A stretch of DNA of 64,000 nt from Streptomyces sp. 1331.2 (GCF_900199205.1 NZ_OBMJ01000001.1:1-64000), one strand, 5' to 3'; positions 9,288 through 17,603 are shown, numbered from the stretch's first letter. Program-made: numbers and translations. Notes: a model not told the origin generated them from the letters alone.

Positions 9288-9452
9288 TGCAGGGGCAGGA
9301 CAGGGACGGGCCAGGAGGCGGGACCGGGGCAGGCGGGGTGGTGAATTAACCCGGATGGAGTAGTTTTGTCGTGCTCCACCCGCCGTACCCTCGCTTCCAG
9401 CAGACCATCGAAGGACCGTGCGAGCGGGCCACCAGGCGATGAGGTGATGGAC

Positions 9453-9653
9453 ATGCAGCAACCGTTGAGCGGAGACGTGCCGGAGTCGGCTTCCGAGGTC
9501 CGGCGACAGCTCTACACCGGATCGGAGCGCCCCTTCGACCCGGAGGACCTCGTGATGGCGTCGGGCCGCGACGTCACCCCCGAGCGTGTCGCCTGGGCGA
9601 GGCAGCAGATCGAGCAGAAGGGCGCCGCCGCCCTGGAGCGCTACCTCCCCTGA
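9453..9653 (+). CDS. Small conserved-looking protein of unknown function
   Basis: A 66-residue acidic, soluble protein with no signal peptide or membrane segment. The body ([49 protein letters not shown]) reads as two helices joined by a loop and has good Streptomyces codon bias. GAGG at 9441-9444 is well spaced for the ATG at 9453 and too close to the ATG at 9447, so 9453 is chosen. I do not recognise the family. Confidence 0.6.
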   Translation: MQQPLSGDVPESASEVRRQLYTGSERPFDPEDLVMASGRDVTPERVAWARQQIEQKGAAALERYLP

Positions 9654-9808
9654 ACCCACCACCCCCGAAGGGCCCGGCCCGCCCGCCGGGCCCCCGGGCG
9701 GGCACCCACCGCGAGCGGGCATCCGGCCCCCGCGCCGCCGGCGCCGGGACCGGGACCGGCCGCCGGCGCCGGGGTCGATTGTCAGTGCGAGTGGCGATGA
9801 TGATGCCC

Positions 9809-11899
9809 ATGAACGACGCCGCTCTGCTCACCCCCGGCGACTACGCCGACGCCGTCACCGCCGCCGTCCGGGCTGCCGCCGCCTACTACACCGACGGCGC
9901 CACCCCGCTCGGCGACGACGAGTACGACGCCCTGCTGCACGCCATCGCGGCCTACGAGCAGGCGCACCCGGGCCAGGCGCTGCCGGACTCCCCCACCGGG
10001 AAGGTCGCCGGCGGCGCGGTCGAGGGCGACGTGCCGCACAGCGTGCCGATGCTGTCGCTGGACAACGTCTTCTCCGCCGAGGAACTCACCGACTGGGCGG
10101 CCGGGCTGGAGCGCCGCCTGGGCCGCCCGGTGGACGCCTGGTGCGTGGAGCCCAAGCTCGACGGCCTGGCCGTCGCCGCCCGCTACCGCGCCGGGCGCCT
10201 CCACCAACTGATCACCCGTGGCGACGGCCTCGCCGGCGAGGACATCAGCCACGCCGCGGACGCCGTCCTGGGCCTGCCCGCCGCGCTCGCCGAGCCCGTC
10301 GACGTCGAGCTGCGCGGCGAAGTCCTGCTCACCCGCGAGCAGTTCGAGCACGCCAACGAGGTGCGCACCGCGCACGGCGCCGTCCCCTTCGCCAACCCGC
10401 GCAACGGCGCCGCCGGCACCCTGCGCGCCAAGGACCGCCCGTACCGCGTCGAGCTGACCTTCTTCGGCTACGCCGCCGTGGGCCTGGACACCGCTGCGGG
10501 CCCGGACGGCGAGCTCACCCACAGCGCCCTCCTGGAGCGCCTGGCCGCGCTCGGGGCCAACACCGCCGCCACCACCGCCGCCCACCCGCTGCGCTGCGCC
10601 ACGCTGGAGCAGGCGCAGCAGCGCATCGAGGAGATCGCCGCGCTGCGCCCGGCCCTGCCGTTCGGCATCGACGGCGTCGTGGTCAAGGCGGACGCCGCCG
10701 CCGACCAGCGCGACGCCGGTTCCGGCTCGCGCGCGCCGCGCTGGGCCGTCGCCCGCAAGCTCGCCGCCGAGCACAAGGTCACCCGGCTGCTCGACGTCGA
10801 GTGGAACGTGGGGCGCACCGGCATCATCGCCCCGCGCGCGGTCCTGGAACCCGTCGTCATCGACGGCGTCACCGTCACCTACGCCACCCTCCACAACCCC
10901 GCCGACATCACCCGGCGCGGCCTCATGCTCGGCGACCGTGTCTTCGTCTACCGCGCCGGGGACGTCATCCCGCGCGTCGAGGCCCCGCTCGTCGAGGAGC
11001 GCACCGGCGACGAGCGTCCCATCGCCTTCCCCGAGTCCTGCCCCCGCTGCGGCGACGCCATCGACACCGGCGAGCAGCGCTGGCGCTGTGCCCGCGGGCG
11101 CAACTGCCAGGCCGTCGCCTCGGTGGTCTACGCGGCCGGCCGCGACCAGCTCGACATCGAGGGCCTGGGCGGCACCCGCGCCGTCCAGCTCGTCGAGTCC
11201 GGTCTGGTCGCCGACATCGCCGACCTGTTCTCGCTCACCCGCGAGCAGCTCCTCGGCCTGGAGCGCATGGGCGACACCAGTACCGACAACCTGCTCGCCG
11301 CGATCGAGACCGCCCGCAGCCGTCCGCTCAACCGGGTCTTCTGCGCGCTCGGGGTGCGCGGCACCGGGCGCACCATGTCCCGCCGCATCGCCGCCCACTT
11401 CGGCTCCATGGCCGCGATCCGCGCCGCCGACGCCGAGACGCTGGCCGCGGTGGACGGGATCGGGGCGGAGAAGGCCCGGGTCATCGTCGCCGAACTCGCC
11501 GACCTGGCACCGCTGTTGGACCGGCTCGCGGCCCGGGGCGTGGGCACCGCCGTCACCGCCCCGCAGGTGCCCGGCCCCGCCGGCGCCGGTGACGCTTCCG
11601 GCGGCGCTTCCGGCGAAGGCCCGACGCCGGCCGGGACGGCCGGGCCGCTGACGGGCGAGGCCGTCGTCGTCACCGGCAGCATGACCGGCCCGCTCGCCGC
11701 GCTGTCCCGCAACGAGATGAACGAGCTCGTCGAGCGCGCGGGCGGCAAGGCCTCCTCGTCCGTCTCCAAGCGCACCACCCTGCTCGTCGCCGGCGAGAAG
11801 GCCGGCTCCAAGCGGGCCAAGGCCGAGGAGCTCGGCATCCGGATCGTCACCCCCGACGAGTTCGCCGCCCTCGTCGCCGACCACCTGCCCCGGGGCTGA
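9809..11899 (+). CDS. ligA: NAD-dependent DNA ligase
   Basis: A full-length ligase of about 696 residues that seals nicks in duplex DNA using NAD+. Domains in order: the Ia region ending [20 protein letters not shown]; the adenylation domain with the catalytic Lys in [10 protein letters not shown] (KxDG) and [10 protein letters not shown]; the OB fold with [17 protein letters not shown]; a zinc finger with four Cys ([11 protein letters not shown] and CARGRNC); helix-hairpin-helix repeats ([31 protein letters not shown]); and a C-terminal BRCT domain (VVVTGSMTG onward). Several ATGs are possible (9797-9809), none with a clear Shine-Dalgarno. The accessory neighbourhood and divergence from the canonical active-site surroundings suggest a second ligase, not the housekeeping copy; this is inference. 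Confidence 0.95.
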   Translation: MNDAALLTPGDYADAVTAAVRAAAAYYTDGATPLGDDEYDALLHAIAAYEQAHPGQALPDSPTGKVAGGAVEGDVPHSVPMLSLDNVFSAEELTDWAAGLERRLGRPVDAWCVEPKLDGLAVAARYRAGRLHQLITRGDGLAGEDISHAADAVLGLPAALAEPVDVELRGEVLLTREQFEHANEVRTAHGAVPFANPRNGAAGTLRAKDRPYRVELTFFGYAAVGLDTAAGPDGELTHSALLERLAALGANTAATTAAHPLRCATLEQAQQRIEEIAALRPALPFGIDGVVVKADAAADQRDAGSGSRAPRWAVARKLAAEHKVTRLLDVEWNVGRTGIIAPRAVLEPVVIDGVTVTYATLHNPADITRRGLMLGDRVFVYRAGDVIPRVEAPLVEERTGDERPIAFPESCPRCGDAIDTGEQRWRCARGRNCQAVASVVYAAGRDQLDIEGLGGTRAVQLVESGLVADIADLFSLTREQLLGLERMGDTSTDNLLAAIETARSRPLNRVFCALGVRGTGRTMSRRIAAHFGSMAAIRAADAETLAAVDGIGAEKARVIVAELADLAPLLDRLAARGVGTAVTAPQVPGPAGAGDASGGASGEGPTPAGTAGPLTGEAVVVTGSMTGPLAALSRNEMNELVERAGGKASSSVSKRTTLLVAGEKAGSKRAKAEELGIRIVTPDEFAALVADHLPRG

Positions 11900-12021
11900 C
11901 GGACGGCCACCCTGTCCCCGGCCCGGTTGACGCGGCGTCAGCCCGGCAGGCCGGGTCGGCGCAACCACGGGGAGGCCGGCGGGAACAGCGGGGCTCGGGG
12001 CGGAGCTCGGCCGGCCGGGTC

Positions 12022-12495
12022 ATGGAGGGACCGGGGCCGTTTCCCGCGGGTGTCGGCCACATGCGCCTGGCCAGTGCCGCCAAGGCGTTCAACGGGCGCG
12101 GTCGCGCTGCGCCTGGTGGACTGCGGACTGCTCGGGCTGGACGACATGCTCGCCGAGCGGCTGCCCGCGCTGCCCGCCGCCTGGGGCGCGGTGACGCTGC
12201 GCCAGCTGCTGAACCACACCAGCGGTCTGCCGGACACAGCGACGCGTCGCGGTTCGTCGACCTGATCCGCGCCGACCCGCGCCACGTGTTCGACTCCCGC
12301 CGCCTGCTGGACTTCGTCGCCGGGCACACCGGCAACACCGCGGGCTACACCCAGCTGGGCGCGGGCACCCCGGACGGGCGCCGCAGCCTCACCGTCTCCG
12401 TGACCACGCAGGTCGACCAGGCGGGCAATCCGGACCTGCTGGCGCACCTGCGCGCGGTCGAGGAGGACTTCGTCTGCGCGCTGCCGGCCGGCTGA
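12022..12495 (+). pseudogene. Decayed serine hydrolase (beta-lactamase/D-Ala-D-Ala carboxypeptidase family)
   Basis: Pieces of one protein appear in two frames. MRLASAAKAFNG (from 12061) is the Ser-x-x-Lys helix. After a frameshift near 12095 come VALRLVDCGLLGLDDMLAER and LLNHTSGLPD. After a second shift near 12240 come DASRFVDLIRADPRHVFDSR and a C-terminal segment GYTQLGAGTPDGRRSLTVSV to the stop at 12495. The central part with the Tyr-x-Asn motif is missing, so an internal deletion accompanies the frameshifts. The remains match class-C-beta-lactamase-like secreted carboxypeptidases. Confidence 0.65.
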
Positions 12496-12520
12496 GGACG
12501 CCTGAGGGGGCCGCAACGCC

Positions 12521-12555
12521 GCAGGGGCGGAAGTCGAATCGACTTCCGCCCCTGC
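12521..12555. terminator. Strong intrinsic hairpin
   Basis: A perfect inverted repeat with 17-nt arms (GCAGGGGCGGAAGTCGA and complement) around base 12538. It lies between the decayed hydrolase and the tRNA-like gene and is placed 8 bp past the tRNA-like 3' end on the minus strand, so it would terminate that transcript. Confidence 0.75.
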
Positions 12556-12562
12556 GAATCGG

Positions 12563-12631
12563 AGCGCCGGGCCCGAATCGAACGAACCCCTCCCACTGAA
12601 AGTGGGCGTGCTACCGCTGCACCACCGACGC
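12563..12631 (-). tRNA. tRNA-Glu(TTC)-like gene, degenerate
   Basis: The minus strand folds as a cloverleaf: acceptor GCGTCGG with CCGGCGC (7 bp, one G-T); D-arm GTGC/GCAC; anticodon loop CTTTCAG with U33 and A37, giving anticodon TTC; and a T-arm with the conserved GTTCGATTC. Oddities are a missing base 26, one mismatch in the anticodon stem, two wobble pairs in the T stem and a variable region of only 3 nt, for about 69 nt in total. CCA is not encoded. A strong hairpin follows it. It is either an unusual tRNA or a decaying one. Confidence 0.45.
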
Positions 12632-12861
12632 CTGCTCCGGCAGGGCCCCGACCGCTTTCGCGATCTTGTCCCGCCGACAGGAAGAACGTACCAGTCCATG
12701 ATCGGAAGACGGAAATCGGCGGCCGGCCCGCTCCCGGCCGCCCCCTGCCCGCCGTCGCACCGTCACCGCCCCCTTACGCTCTGGCAAGTCGCCGCAGGGC
12801 CGCCCGGCGCCGCCGGGGCCGGGCCCCGGCGGCGGGCCGCAGGAAGAACGCGCAGGAGGGA

Positions 12862-13890
12862 GTGGGGAGCGTGGGCGCGAGGACGGCGACTGTGTTCCGG
12901 GGCGAGGACGTGCCCGCGAAGGAACGGTTCGACTGCTGGCGGGAGCTGATCGGGCGGACCAGGGACAGCGAGATGACCAGTGCTCACGCCGACCACTTCG
13001 AGGCGGAGATGCGCCGGCTGGAGCTGGGGGCGGTGACCCTCCTGCGGTCCTCGTTCCCGCCCTCGCGCTTCCGGCGCACCGCCGCCATGGTGCGGCGCTC
13101 GGACCCGGGGGTGTACCACCTGACCCTGGTCCTCGACGGGGGCCTGTCGCTGGCGCGCGACGACCGCGAGCCCACCGCCGTGTTCGGCGCGGGAGAGCTG
13201 TACGTGCTCGACAGCTCCCAGCCCTACGACGTGCGGGGCCTCGGCGTGCGCACCGCCGGGCGGGGCCCGCGCCGGGTCGAAGCGGTGGGCGTCGACTTCC
13301 CCGTGTCCGCGCTGCCGCTGCCGCCCCACCGGCTGCACGACCTGATGGGACGCGGCTTCTCCGGGCGGGAGGGCACCTGCGCGCTGCTCACGGACTTCAT
13401 CGTCGGCCTGGACCGGCAGGCCGCCCTCCTCGGACCGACCGAGACGCCCCGCCTGGGGACGGTGCTGGTCGACCTGGTGGCCGCCTGGCTGGCCCGGGAA
13501 CTGGACGCCGAGGCCGAAGTGCCGGACGACGCCCGCCAGCGCGCCCTGGTGGAGAACGTGCGGACCTACATCCGCCGCAACCTGCACGACCCCGAACTGA
13601 CACCGGCCGTGATCGCCGCCGCCCACCACGTCTCCCTCAGCTACCTGCACCGCCTGTTCACCCAGCACTCCCAGGGCGAGACCGTCGCCGCCTGGATCCG
13701 CGGCCGGCGCCTCGACCAGGCCCGCCGCGCCCTGGCCGACCCCGCGCTGCGCACCGTGCCCGTCCACGCGCTCGCCGCCCGCTGCGGCATCCCCCGCCCC
13801 TCCGACTTCAGCCGCGCCTTCCGCGCCGCGTACGGGCTCTCGCCCAGCGAGCACCGCCGCCGGGCGCTGTGCGAGCCCGCGAACGGGTAG
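12862..13890 (+). CDS. AraC family transcriptional regulator (paralogue 1 of 3)
   Basis: A 342-residue regulator with an N-terminal AraC-binding-like beta domain (residues about 30-190) and a C-terminal double helix-turn-helix (about 235-335). The first HTH is LTPAVIAAAHHVSLSYLHRL with FTQHSQGETVAAWIR; the second is VHALAARCGIPRPSDFSRAF followed by YGLSPSEHRR. Two closely related genes lie at 35607 and 43555, and all three share the ERFDCWRELI-like N-terminal motif. The GTG at 12862 has GGAGG very close; GTG at 12871 is an alternative. Nothing obvious is divergently transcribed, so the target is unknown. Confidence 0.87.
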   Translation: MGSVGARTATVFRGEDVPAKERFDCWRELIGRTRDSEMTSAHADHFEAEMRRLELGAVTLLRSSFPPSRFRRTAAMVRRSDPGVYHLTLVLDGGLSLARDDREPTAVFGAGELYVLDSSQPYDVRGLGVRTAGRGPRRVEAVGVDFPVSALPLPPHRLHDLMGRGFSGREGTCALLTDFIVGLDRQAALLGPTETPRLGTVLVDLVAAWLARELDAEAEVPDDARQRALVENVRTYIRRNLHDPELTPAVIAAAHHVSLSYLHRLFTQHSQGETVAAWIRGRRLDQARRALADPALRTVPVHALAARCGIPRPSDFSRAFRAAYGLSPSEHRRRALCEPANG

Positions 13891-14032
13891 CCGGGCACGG
13901 GCGGACGGGCACGCACGGGCGGGTGGCCGGGCGCGGGTGAAGCCGCGGTCGGTGGACGCATTGCCAAGGGAGTGTCGACGCAGTGCCAACACGACGGGGC
14001 CGCGGCCTGGCATCGTCCACGGGGGACGGGTC

Positions 14033-14071
14033 GGCGGCCCGGCACGCCACGGGGGAGCGTGCCGGGCCGCC
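14033..14071. terminator. Intrinsic hairpin between convergent genes
   Basis: A perfect 15-bp stem (GGCGGCCCGGCACGC and complement) with a 9-nt loop lies between the AraC gene and the opposing lipoprotein gene. It would serve both transcripts. Confidence 0.75.
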
Positions 14072-14099
14072 GGTCTCGGTGCCCGGAGGCGGAGGCGGA

Positions 14100-15101
14100 T
14101 CAGCCGCCGGCGGCCGGCGGCCTGCTCGCGGGGGCCTGTGCTGCGGCGTCCTCCCTGGCCCAGGCGCCGATGCCGAGGCGGCCGGTGGTGCCCAGGTCGA
14201 GTTCCGGGGTGACCATCACGGGAGCCGCACCGGGGGTGGCGCGGACCCGGATGTAGGGGACGTTCACCGGGGTGCCGGCCTCGGTGGTGTTGCGCCACAC
14301 CAGGGTGGCTCCGGCACCCTCGCCCGGGCGCAGCGCGATCTTCTGCGGCGGCTTGTCCGCGCCGGTGCCGGTGGCGATCTCGGCGCCGCCGGAGAGCAGT
14401 CGGACCCCGTCGACCGGCCGGTGTCCCTGGTCGAGGAGTTGCAGGGTCGGGTAGCCGTCGAGGGCCACCGTGGTGGTGCCGCAGTTGCGCAGGTGCAGGC
14501 CGACCACGCGCAGGCCCATGGCGGCGTCGCCCTGGTCCGCGTACAGGCGCAGGCCGGAGGGCGGGCAGGGGCCGTCGGGCCGGGGGGCTTCGGCGCTGGG
14601 GACGCTGCGGACCTTGAGGATCTTCACCTGCGGTGCGGTGCCCGGCTTGGCCGTTGCGGGGGCGGGGCCGGGGCCGGGTGCGGTCAGGTCGAGCCGTCCC
14701 TTCTCGGTGGCGCCGGGGGCCAGTGCCGTGACGGTCCGTGACAGGTTGCCCGGTCCGCTCGCCTGGTCCGGGGTCCGGGCGAACAGCACGGTGATGTCGG
14801 AGGGTTCGGCGCCGGGGTTGGTCACCTCGTACTCGGCGCAGGCCGGGCCGACGGCGGTGATCCGTACGCCGTCCTGGGCGGGGCCGGCCGGCTGCGGCGC
14901 CCCGCACGGCCCGGTGCTGCCGGAGGCCGTCGGGGCGCCGGCGGCCCCGGCCCGCGCGCTCGTCCCGCTCGTCCCGGCCGTCTGAGTGCCGCAGCCGGTG
15001 AGCAGGACGGCGGCGAGGGCGGCGACGGCGGTGGCGGCCGGGGCCGCCGGGGCGGGACGGCGGGCCGTCAGCGTTCTGGTGGGCTTCTCGAACTGGCGCA
15101 T
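14100..15101 (-). CDS. DUF4232-type lipoprotein
   Basis: A 333-residue exported protein. After an Arg-rich start comes a hydrophobic stretch ending in the lipobox LLTGC (Cys about residue 37), so it should be lipid-anchored on the outer face of the membrane. An Ala/Gly/Thr-rich linker follows. There is a first beta domain with paired Cys (GPCGAPQ, GPACAEYEV) and then a second with CPPSGLRLYADQGDAAMGLR, LHLRNCGTTTVALDGYP and the closing VPYIRVRATPGAAP, the hallmarks of DUF4232. The role is unknown; such proteins are abundant in Streptomyces. The start at 15101 lacks an obvious Shine-Dalgarno. Confidence 0.78.
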   Translation of the reverse strand: MRQFEKPTRTLTARRPAPAAPAATAVAALAAVLLTGCGTQTAGTSGTSARAGAAGAPTASGSTGPCGAPQPAGPAQDGVRITAVGPACAEYEVTNPGAEPSDITVLFARTPDQASGPGNLSRTVTALAPGATEKGRLDLTAPGPGPAPATAKPGTAPQVKILKVRSVPSAEAPRPDGPCPPSGLRLYADQGDAAMGLRVVGLHLRNCGTTTVALDGYPTLQLLDQGHRPVDGVRLLSGGAEIATGTGADKPPQKIALRPGEGAGATLVWRNTTEAGTPVNVPYIRVRATPGAAPVMVTPELDLGTTGRLGIGAWAREDAAAQAPASRPPAAGG

Positions 15102-15218
15102 CGGCCGAGTCGATCACGCTTCGTGTCCGAACGGCTGTGAGCCGGGCCACTCCCCCTGCAACAGCTCTGCAATGGTCCGGGCCCGCCCCGGGGCGGGGCG
15201 GGCCGCTGAGGGCGGGCG

Positions 15219-15443
15219 CTAGGAGCGGTAGCGGTAGCGGATGCGGCCGCGGGTGAGGTCGTAGGGGCTGAGCTCCACGAGGACGCGGTCGTGCGGGAGG
15301 ATCCTGATGTGGTTCTTGCGGACCTTGCCGCTGATGTGGGCGAGCACGGTGTGCCCGTTGGGGAGTTCGACCCGGAAGGTGGCGTTGCGCAGGCACTCGG
15401 TGACGGTGCCTTCGACTTCGATGCCGTCTGTTGTCTTGGTCAT
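15219..15443 (-). CDS. infA: Translation initiation factor IF-1 (paralogue)
   Basis: A 74-residue S1/OB-fold protein with the complete IF-1 signature: [50 protein letters not shown] and [10 protein letters not shown]-1 binds the ribosomal A site during initiation. The housekeeping infA of Streptomyces lies in the rpl/rps region near rpmJ; here the gene instead follows a GNAT acetyltransferase by 65 bp on the same strand. It is therefore a second, separately controlled copy. The start at 15443 has GAGG 8 bp upstream; GTG at 15452 is less likely. Expression probably depends on the attenuator and promoter at 16320-16490. Confidence 0.92.
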   Translation of the reverse strand: MTKTTDGIEVEGTVTECLRNATFRVELPNGHTVLAHISGKVRKNHIRILPHDRVLVELSPYDLTRGRIRYRYRS

Positions 15444-15508
15444 GTCTCTCACCTCTTCGTTCGTGGCGTGTCGGGGGTGTGGCGGGGTGTGGCGGTGGTG
15501 ACGGTGCG

Positions 15509-16306
15509 TCAGGGGTGGACGAGTTCGAGGGTGGCGCCCGCGCGGCGGGCGCCGATGGCCTCGAACAGGGCGGTGGCGGCCGTGTTGGACTCCGCCACCT
15601 CGGCCCAGGCCGTGGCGGTGCCGTTGCGGTGCAGTTCGCCCAGGGCGTGGGCCAGCAGGGCCCGGGCGATGCCGCGGCGCTGGTGGTCGGCCCGTACGGC
15701 GAGCATCCCGATCCGGGGCTGGCGGGGCAGCGGCGCGATGCGCAGCAGCCCGACGTACCGGCCGTCCTGACGGGCCACCGCGTACTGCGAGGGGTCGAGC
15801 ACGGTGGTGCCGGCCGGGCGGGGAGGGATCTGGGCCGGCATGGCCGGCCAGCCGACGCCGGCCTCGACCTCGGCGTGGATGACGCGGTCGAGGTCGCGCA
15901 GCGGGCCTTCTTGGGCCTCACCGGCGGGCACGATGGTCACCCCTGCCGGGGGGCGTGCCGCGTCGAGGCCGGTGGCCTGCGGGTCGGTGGGCACGAGGTG
16001 GCCCCGCTCGCGGCGTACGGGCGTGAAGCCGGCCCGCTGCCAGGCGGCTGTCGTCTCGTGGTCGGCCTCGTCGGTGACGGCGTGCAGCGGGGCCGGCAGG
16101 TCGGCCGTCATCGTGGCGGCGATGCGGTCGAAGACCGCGTCGTGCCATGCGTCGATGCTGACGAACAGCCGGCCGTCGGGGCGGTGGGCGGCGTCGCCGT
16201 GGCCGACCACGTGGTCGTCCTGCACGGCGTGCCACTGGGTGTCCGAGAGTCGGGTGACCACGAGGGGGTGGCCGCCGGTGCCCGGGGTGGAAAGGGAAAC
16301 GTTCAT
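15509..16306 (-). CDS. GNAT family N-acetyltransferase (two-domain)
   Basis: A 265-residue protein with two GNAT-like halves. The C-terminal half is the active-looking one: [20 protein letters not shown], then the acetyl-CoA pyrophosphate loop [19 protein letters not shown], then [20 protein letters not shown] with the usual Asn and aromatic. The N-terminal half contains a degenerate copy. Acceptors of this class include aminoglycosides, ribosomal proteins and small amines; none can be read from the sequence. The start at 16306 has AAAGG upstream. It is the first structural gene behind a short leader peptide and hairpins, and is followed by an IF-1 gene, implying a link to translation stress or antibiotic response. 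Confidence 0.85.
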   Translation of the reverse strand: MNVSLSTPGTGGHPLVVTRLSDTQWHAVQDDHVVGHGDAAHRPDGRLFVSIDAWHDAVFDRIAATMTADLPAPLHAVTDEADHETTAAWQRAGFTPVRRERGHLVPTDPQATGLDAARPPAGVTIVPAGEAQEGPLRDLDRVIHAEVEAGVGWPAMPAQIPPRPAGTTVLDPSQYAVARQDGRYVGLLRIAPLPRQPRIGMLAVRADHQRRGIARALLAHALGELHRNGTATAWAEVAESNTAATALFEAIGARRAGATLELVHP

Positions 16307-16319
16307 GGCGGTGCCTTTC

Positions 16320-16370
16320 GGGAGTGCCTGGTCTGAGGCGCTCCCGGGCGACACCTGAGTCAGTCGCCCG
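16320..16370 (-). promoter_or_regulatory. Attenuator-like hairpins in the GNAT-infA leader
   Basis: In the minus-strand RNA, hairpin 1 pairs CGGGCGAC (16363-16370) with GTCGCCCG (16345-16352); the leader stop codon lies in its loop. Hairpin 2 pairs GGGAGCGCCT (16336-16345) with AGGCACTCCC (16320-16329) and ends just before the GNAT ribosome binding site. The 5' arm of hairpin 2 can instead pair over 10 bp, with two wobbles, with GGGTGCTCCC inside the leader ORF (16385-16394). The structures are mutually exclusive, as in ribosome-mediated attenuators. No U tract follows hairpin 2. Confidence 0.65.
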
Positions 16371-16413
16371 CCGTGGTGGAGAGGGGGAGCACCCACACGG
16401 ATACAGCCTTCAT
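16360..16413 (-). CDS. Leader peptide, 17 residues
   Basis: A short ORF reading MKAVSVWVLPLSTTAGD with a TGA at 16360-16362. It has the strongest Shine-Dalgarno in the neighbourhood, GAGGAGGT at 16421-16428, at 7-nt spacing. It ends about 54 bp before the GNAT start, and its stop codon sits inside the loop of a hairpin. The position, RBS strength and overlap with alternative RNA structures are those of a regulatory leader peptide that senses ribosome progress, as upstream of erm and other actinobacterial resistance genes. Which codon or drug would stall it is unknown; the Trp-Val-Leu-Pro segment coincides with the alternative pairing region. Confidence 0.7.
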   Translation of the reverse strand: MKAVSVWVLPLSTTAGD

Positions 16414-16451
16414 GGGTCTCACCTCCTCGCGTCGTCTTCACGGCTGCGCTG

Positions 16452-16490
16452 ACCGTAGCAGGCGCCGGTGCGCGGGCCCAAGCGATTTAA
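16452..16490 (-). promoter_or_regulatory. WhiB7/WblC-type promoter for leader-GNAT-infA
   Basis: On the minus strand the elements are -35 TTGGGC (16476-16481), an 18-bp spacer and -10 TACGGT (16452-16457). Exactly 3 bp upstream of the -35 is the AT-rich block TTAAAT (16485-16490), which stands out in GC-rich DNA. An AT-rich box about 3 bp before the -35 is the published hallmark of promoters activated by WhiB7/WblC with the principal sigma factor. Transcription would begin near 16445, giving a 5' leader of about 30 nt before the leader peptide. Confidence 0.6.
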
Positions 16491-16505
16491 CGGGCCCCGG
16501 GTGGG

Positions 16506-17603
16506 TCAGTAGCGCAGGGCGGCGGCGATCCGGCCGCTGTCGGCGAGGGTGTCGTCGGGGACGAAGGCGACCTTGGCGCCGGTGTCGAGGGCGCGTTCGA
16601 TCACCTCGTCGACGATGTCCTCGCGGACCCCGGGCCGGCCGGCCTCGTCGGGGACGAGGTGCTCGCCGTCGTCGCGGACGGTGGCGCGGTAGTTCTCCTC
16701 GACCAGCAGCCGTTCGACCCGGCCCTGGCCGGCGGCCTGCCAGACCTCGTCCAGGCCGGCCGCGTACGCCTTGCCGCCGCGGGCCCGGTCGAGCAGGGCG
16801 AGGGCGTCGGCGGCCTCGCGTTCGGCGTGGGCGCGCACGGCGGGTGCGACCACCTTGCGGACGGTCTCGGCGTCGGCCTGGGCGAGGCCGCCGTGCGGGA
16901 TCTGCGCGGTGGCCTCCCGGGCGATCGGCCCGGCGGCGTCCAGCAGGGCCAGGGCGGCGGCCTCGCCGACCACGTACAGCGGGCGGGGGTCGTCGGCGAG
17001 CAGCTTGCCGAGCTCGGTCTCGGCCCGGCGCAGGAAGGTCTTGGTCTCCTCGTCGCGGAAGGTGCTGGGCGAGTCGCCGATGCGTTCCTGCCGTTCGGGG
17101 TCGGGGTTCTCGTTCACGCGCACCAGCGGGAAGCCGTTGCCGGTCCGCTCGGCGACCCGCTCCTCGGTGCCGCCCCACACCGCCACCCGGTCGGCGGCGA
17201 TCGCGACCACCCAGTGGGGGCGCTCGGCGGCGTGGGCGGCGACCAGGTTGCGGGTGAGGAAGGTGTCGGACACGACCACCCGGGCGGGGGCGGTGCGCCC
17301 GAGTGACCAGACCTGGTGCTCGCCGGGCGCGGCGAGGATCGCCAGCCCGTCCTCGGCGTGTACCAGGTCGACTTCGGCCAGGGCCCGGTCGAGCTGTCCC
17401 AGCACGTCGATCCGGTCGGCGCGGGAGACGTCGGGGTCGGCCTGGACTCTCTCCTTCGCCTCGGCCAGCAGGTTGCGCAGCCGGACCGGGTCCTGCGCGT
17501 CGTCCGGCTCCCGGCGGTGGGTGGGCATCAGGATCGACACCGCCGGATAGGGCCGGGGCCGGCGCAGCTCGGCGAGGACGGCAGGGCTGAGGGCGGGGTG
17601 CAT
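16506..17603 (-). CDS. baeRF family protein (archaeo-eukaryotic release-factor-like)
   Basis: A 365-residue soluble protein. The N-terminal region PAVSILMPTHRREPDDAQDP followed by VRLRNLLAEAKERV is characteristic of bacterial homologues of archaeo-eukaryotic RF1 (baeRF, closest to the baeRF3 type). The middle domain (LAILAAPGEHQVWSLG, VVVSDTFLTRNLVAA) and the C-terminal Rossmann-like eRF1 domain 3 part (VEEALDTGAKVAFVPDDTLA-like ending) follow. The family is proposed to act at ribosomes in rescue or hibernation, but experimental data are scarce. The start at 17603 follows GGAAAGG. It lies directly upstream of the leader-GNAT-infA unit on the same strand, so transcriptional readthrough from baeRF into that unit is possible. 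Confidence 0.75.
   Translation of the reverse strand: MHPALSPAVLAELRRPRPYPAVSILMPTHRREPDDAQDPVRLRNLLAEAKERVQADPDVSRADRIDVLGQLDRALAEVDLVHAEDGLAILAAPGEHQVWSLGRTAPARVVVSDTFLTRNLVAAHAAERPHWVVAIAADRVAVWGGTEERVAERTGNGFPLVRVNENPDPERQERIGDSPSTFRDEETKTFLRRAETELGKLLADDPRPLYVVGEAAALALLDAAGPIAREATAQIPHGGLAQADAETVRKVVAPAVRAHAEREAADALALLDRARGGKAYAAGLDEVWQAAGQGRVERLLVEENYRATVRDDGEHLVPDEAGRPGVREDIVDEVIERALDTGAKVAFVPDDTLADSGRIAAALRY

Noticed and set aside
11927-12265. A 112-residue stand-alone protein with VALRLVDCGLLGLDD
   Set aside because: It matches only the middle of a serine hydrolase whose flanking parts lie in another frame, so it is part of a pseudogene.
14100-15101. The infA-GNAT unit extending into the downstream lipoprotein gene as one operon
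   Set aside because: The gap is about 117 bp, the lipoprotein belongs to a different functional class, and there is no coupling. Readthrough cannot be excluded, but nothing supports it.
12763-15921. A minus-strand open frame over 1,000 codons long
   Set aside because: It crosses an AraC gene, a lipoprotein gene, infA and part of a GNAT in the wrong frame. It is Pro/Arg/Ala-rich and produced only by lack of stops in high-GC DNA.
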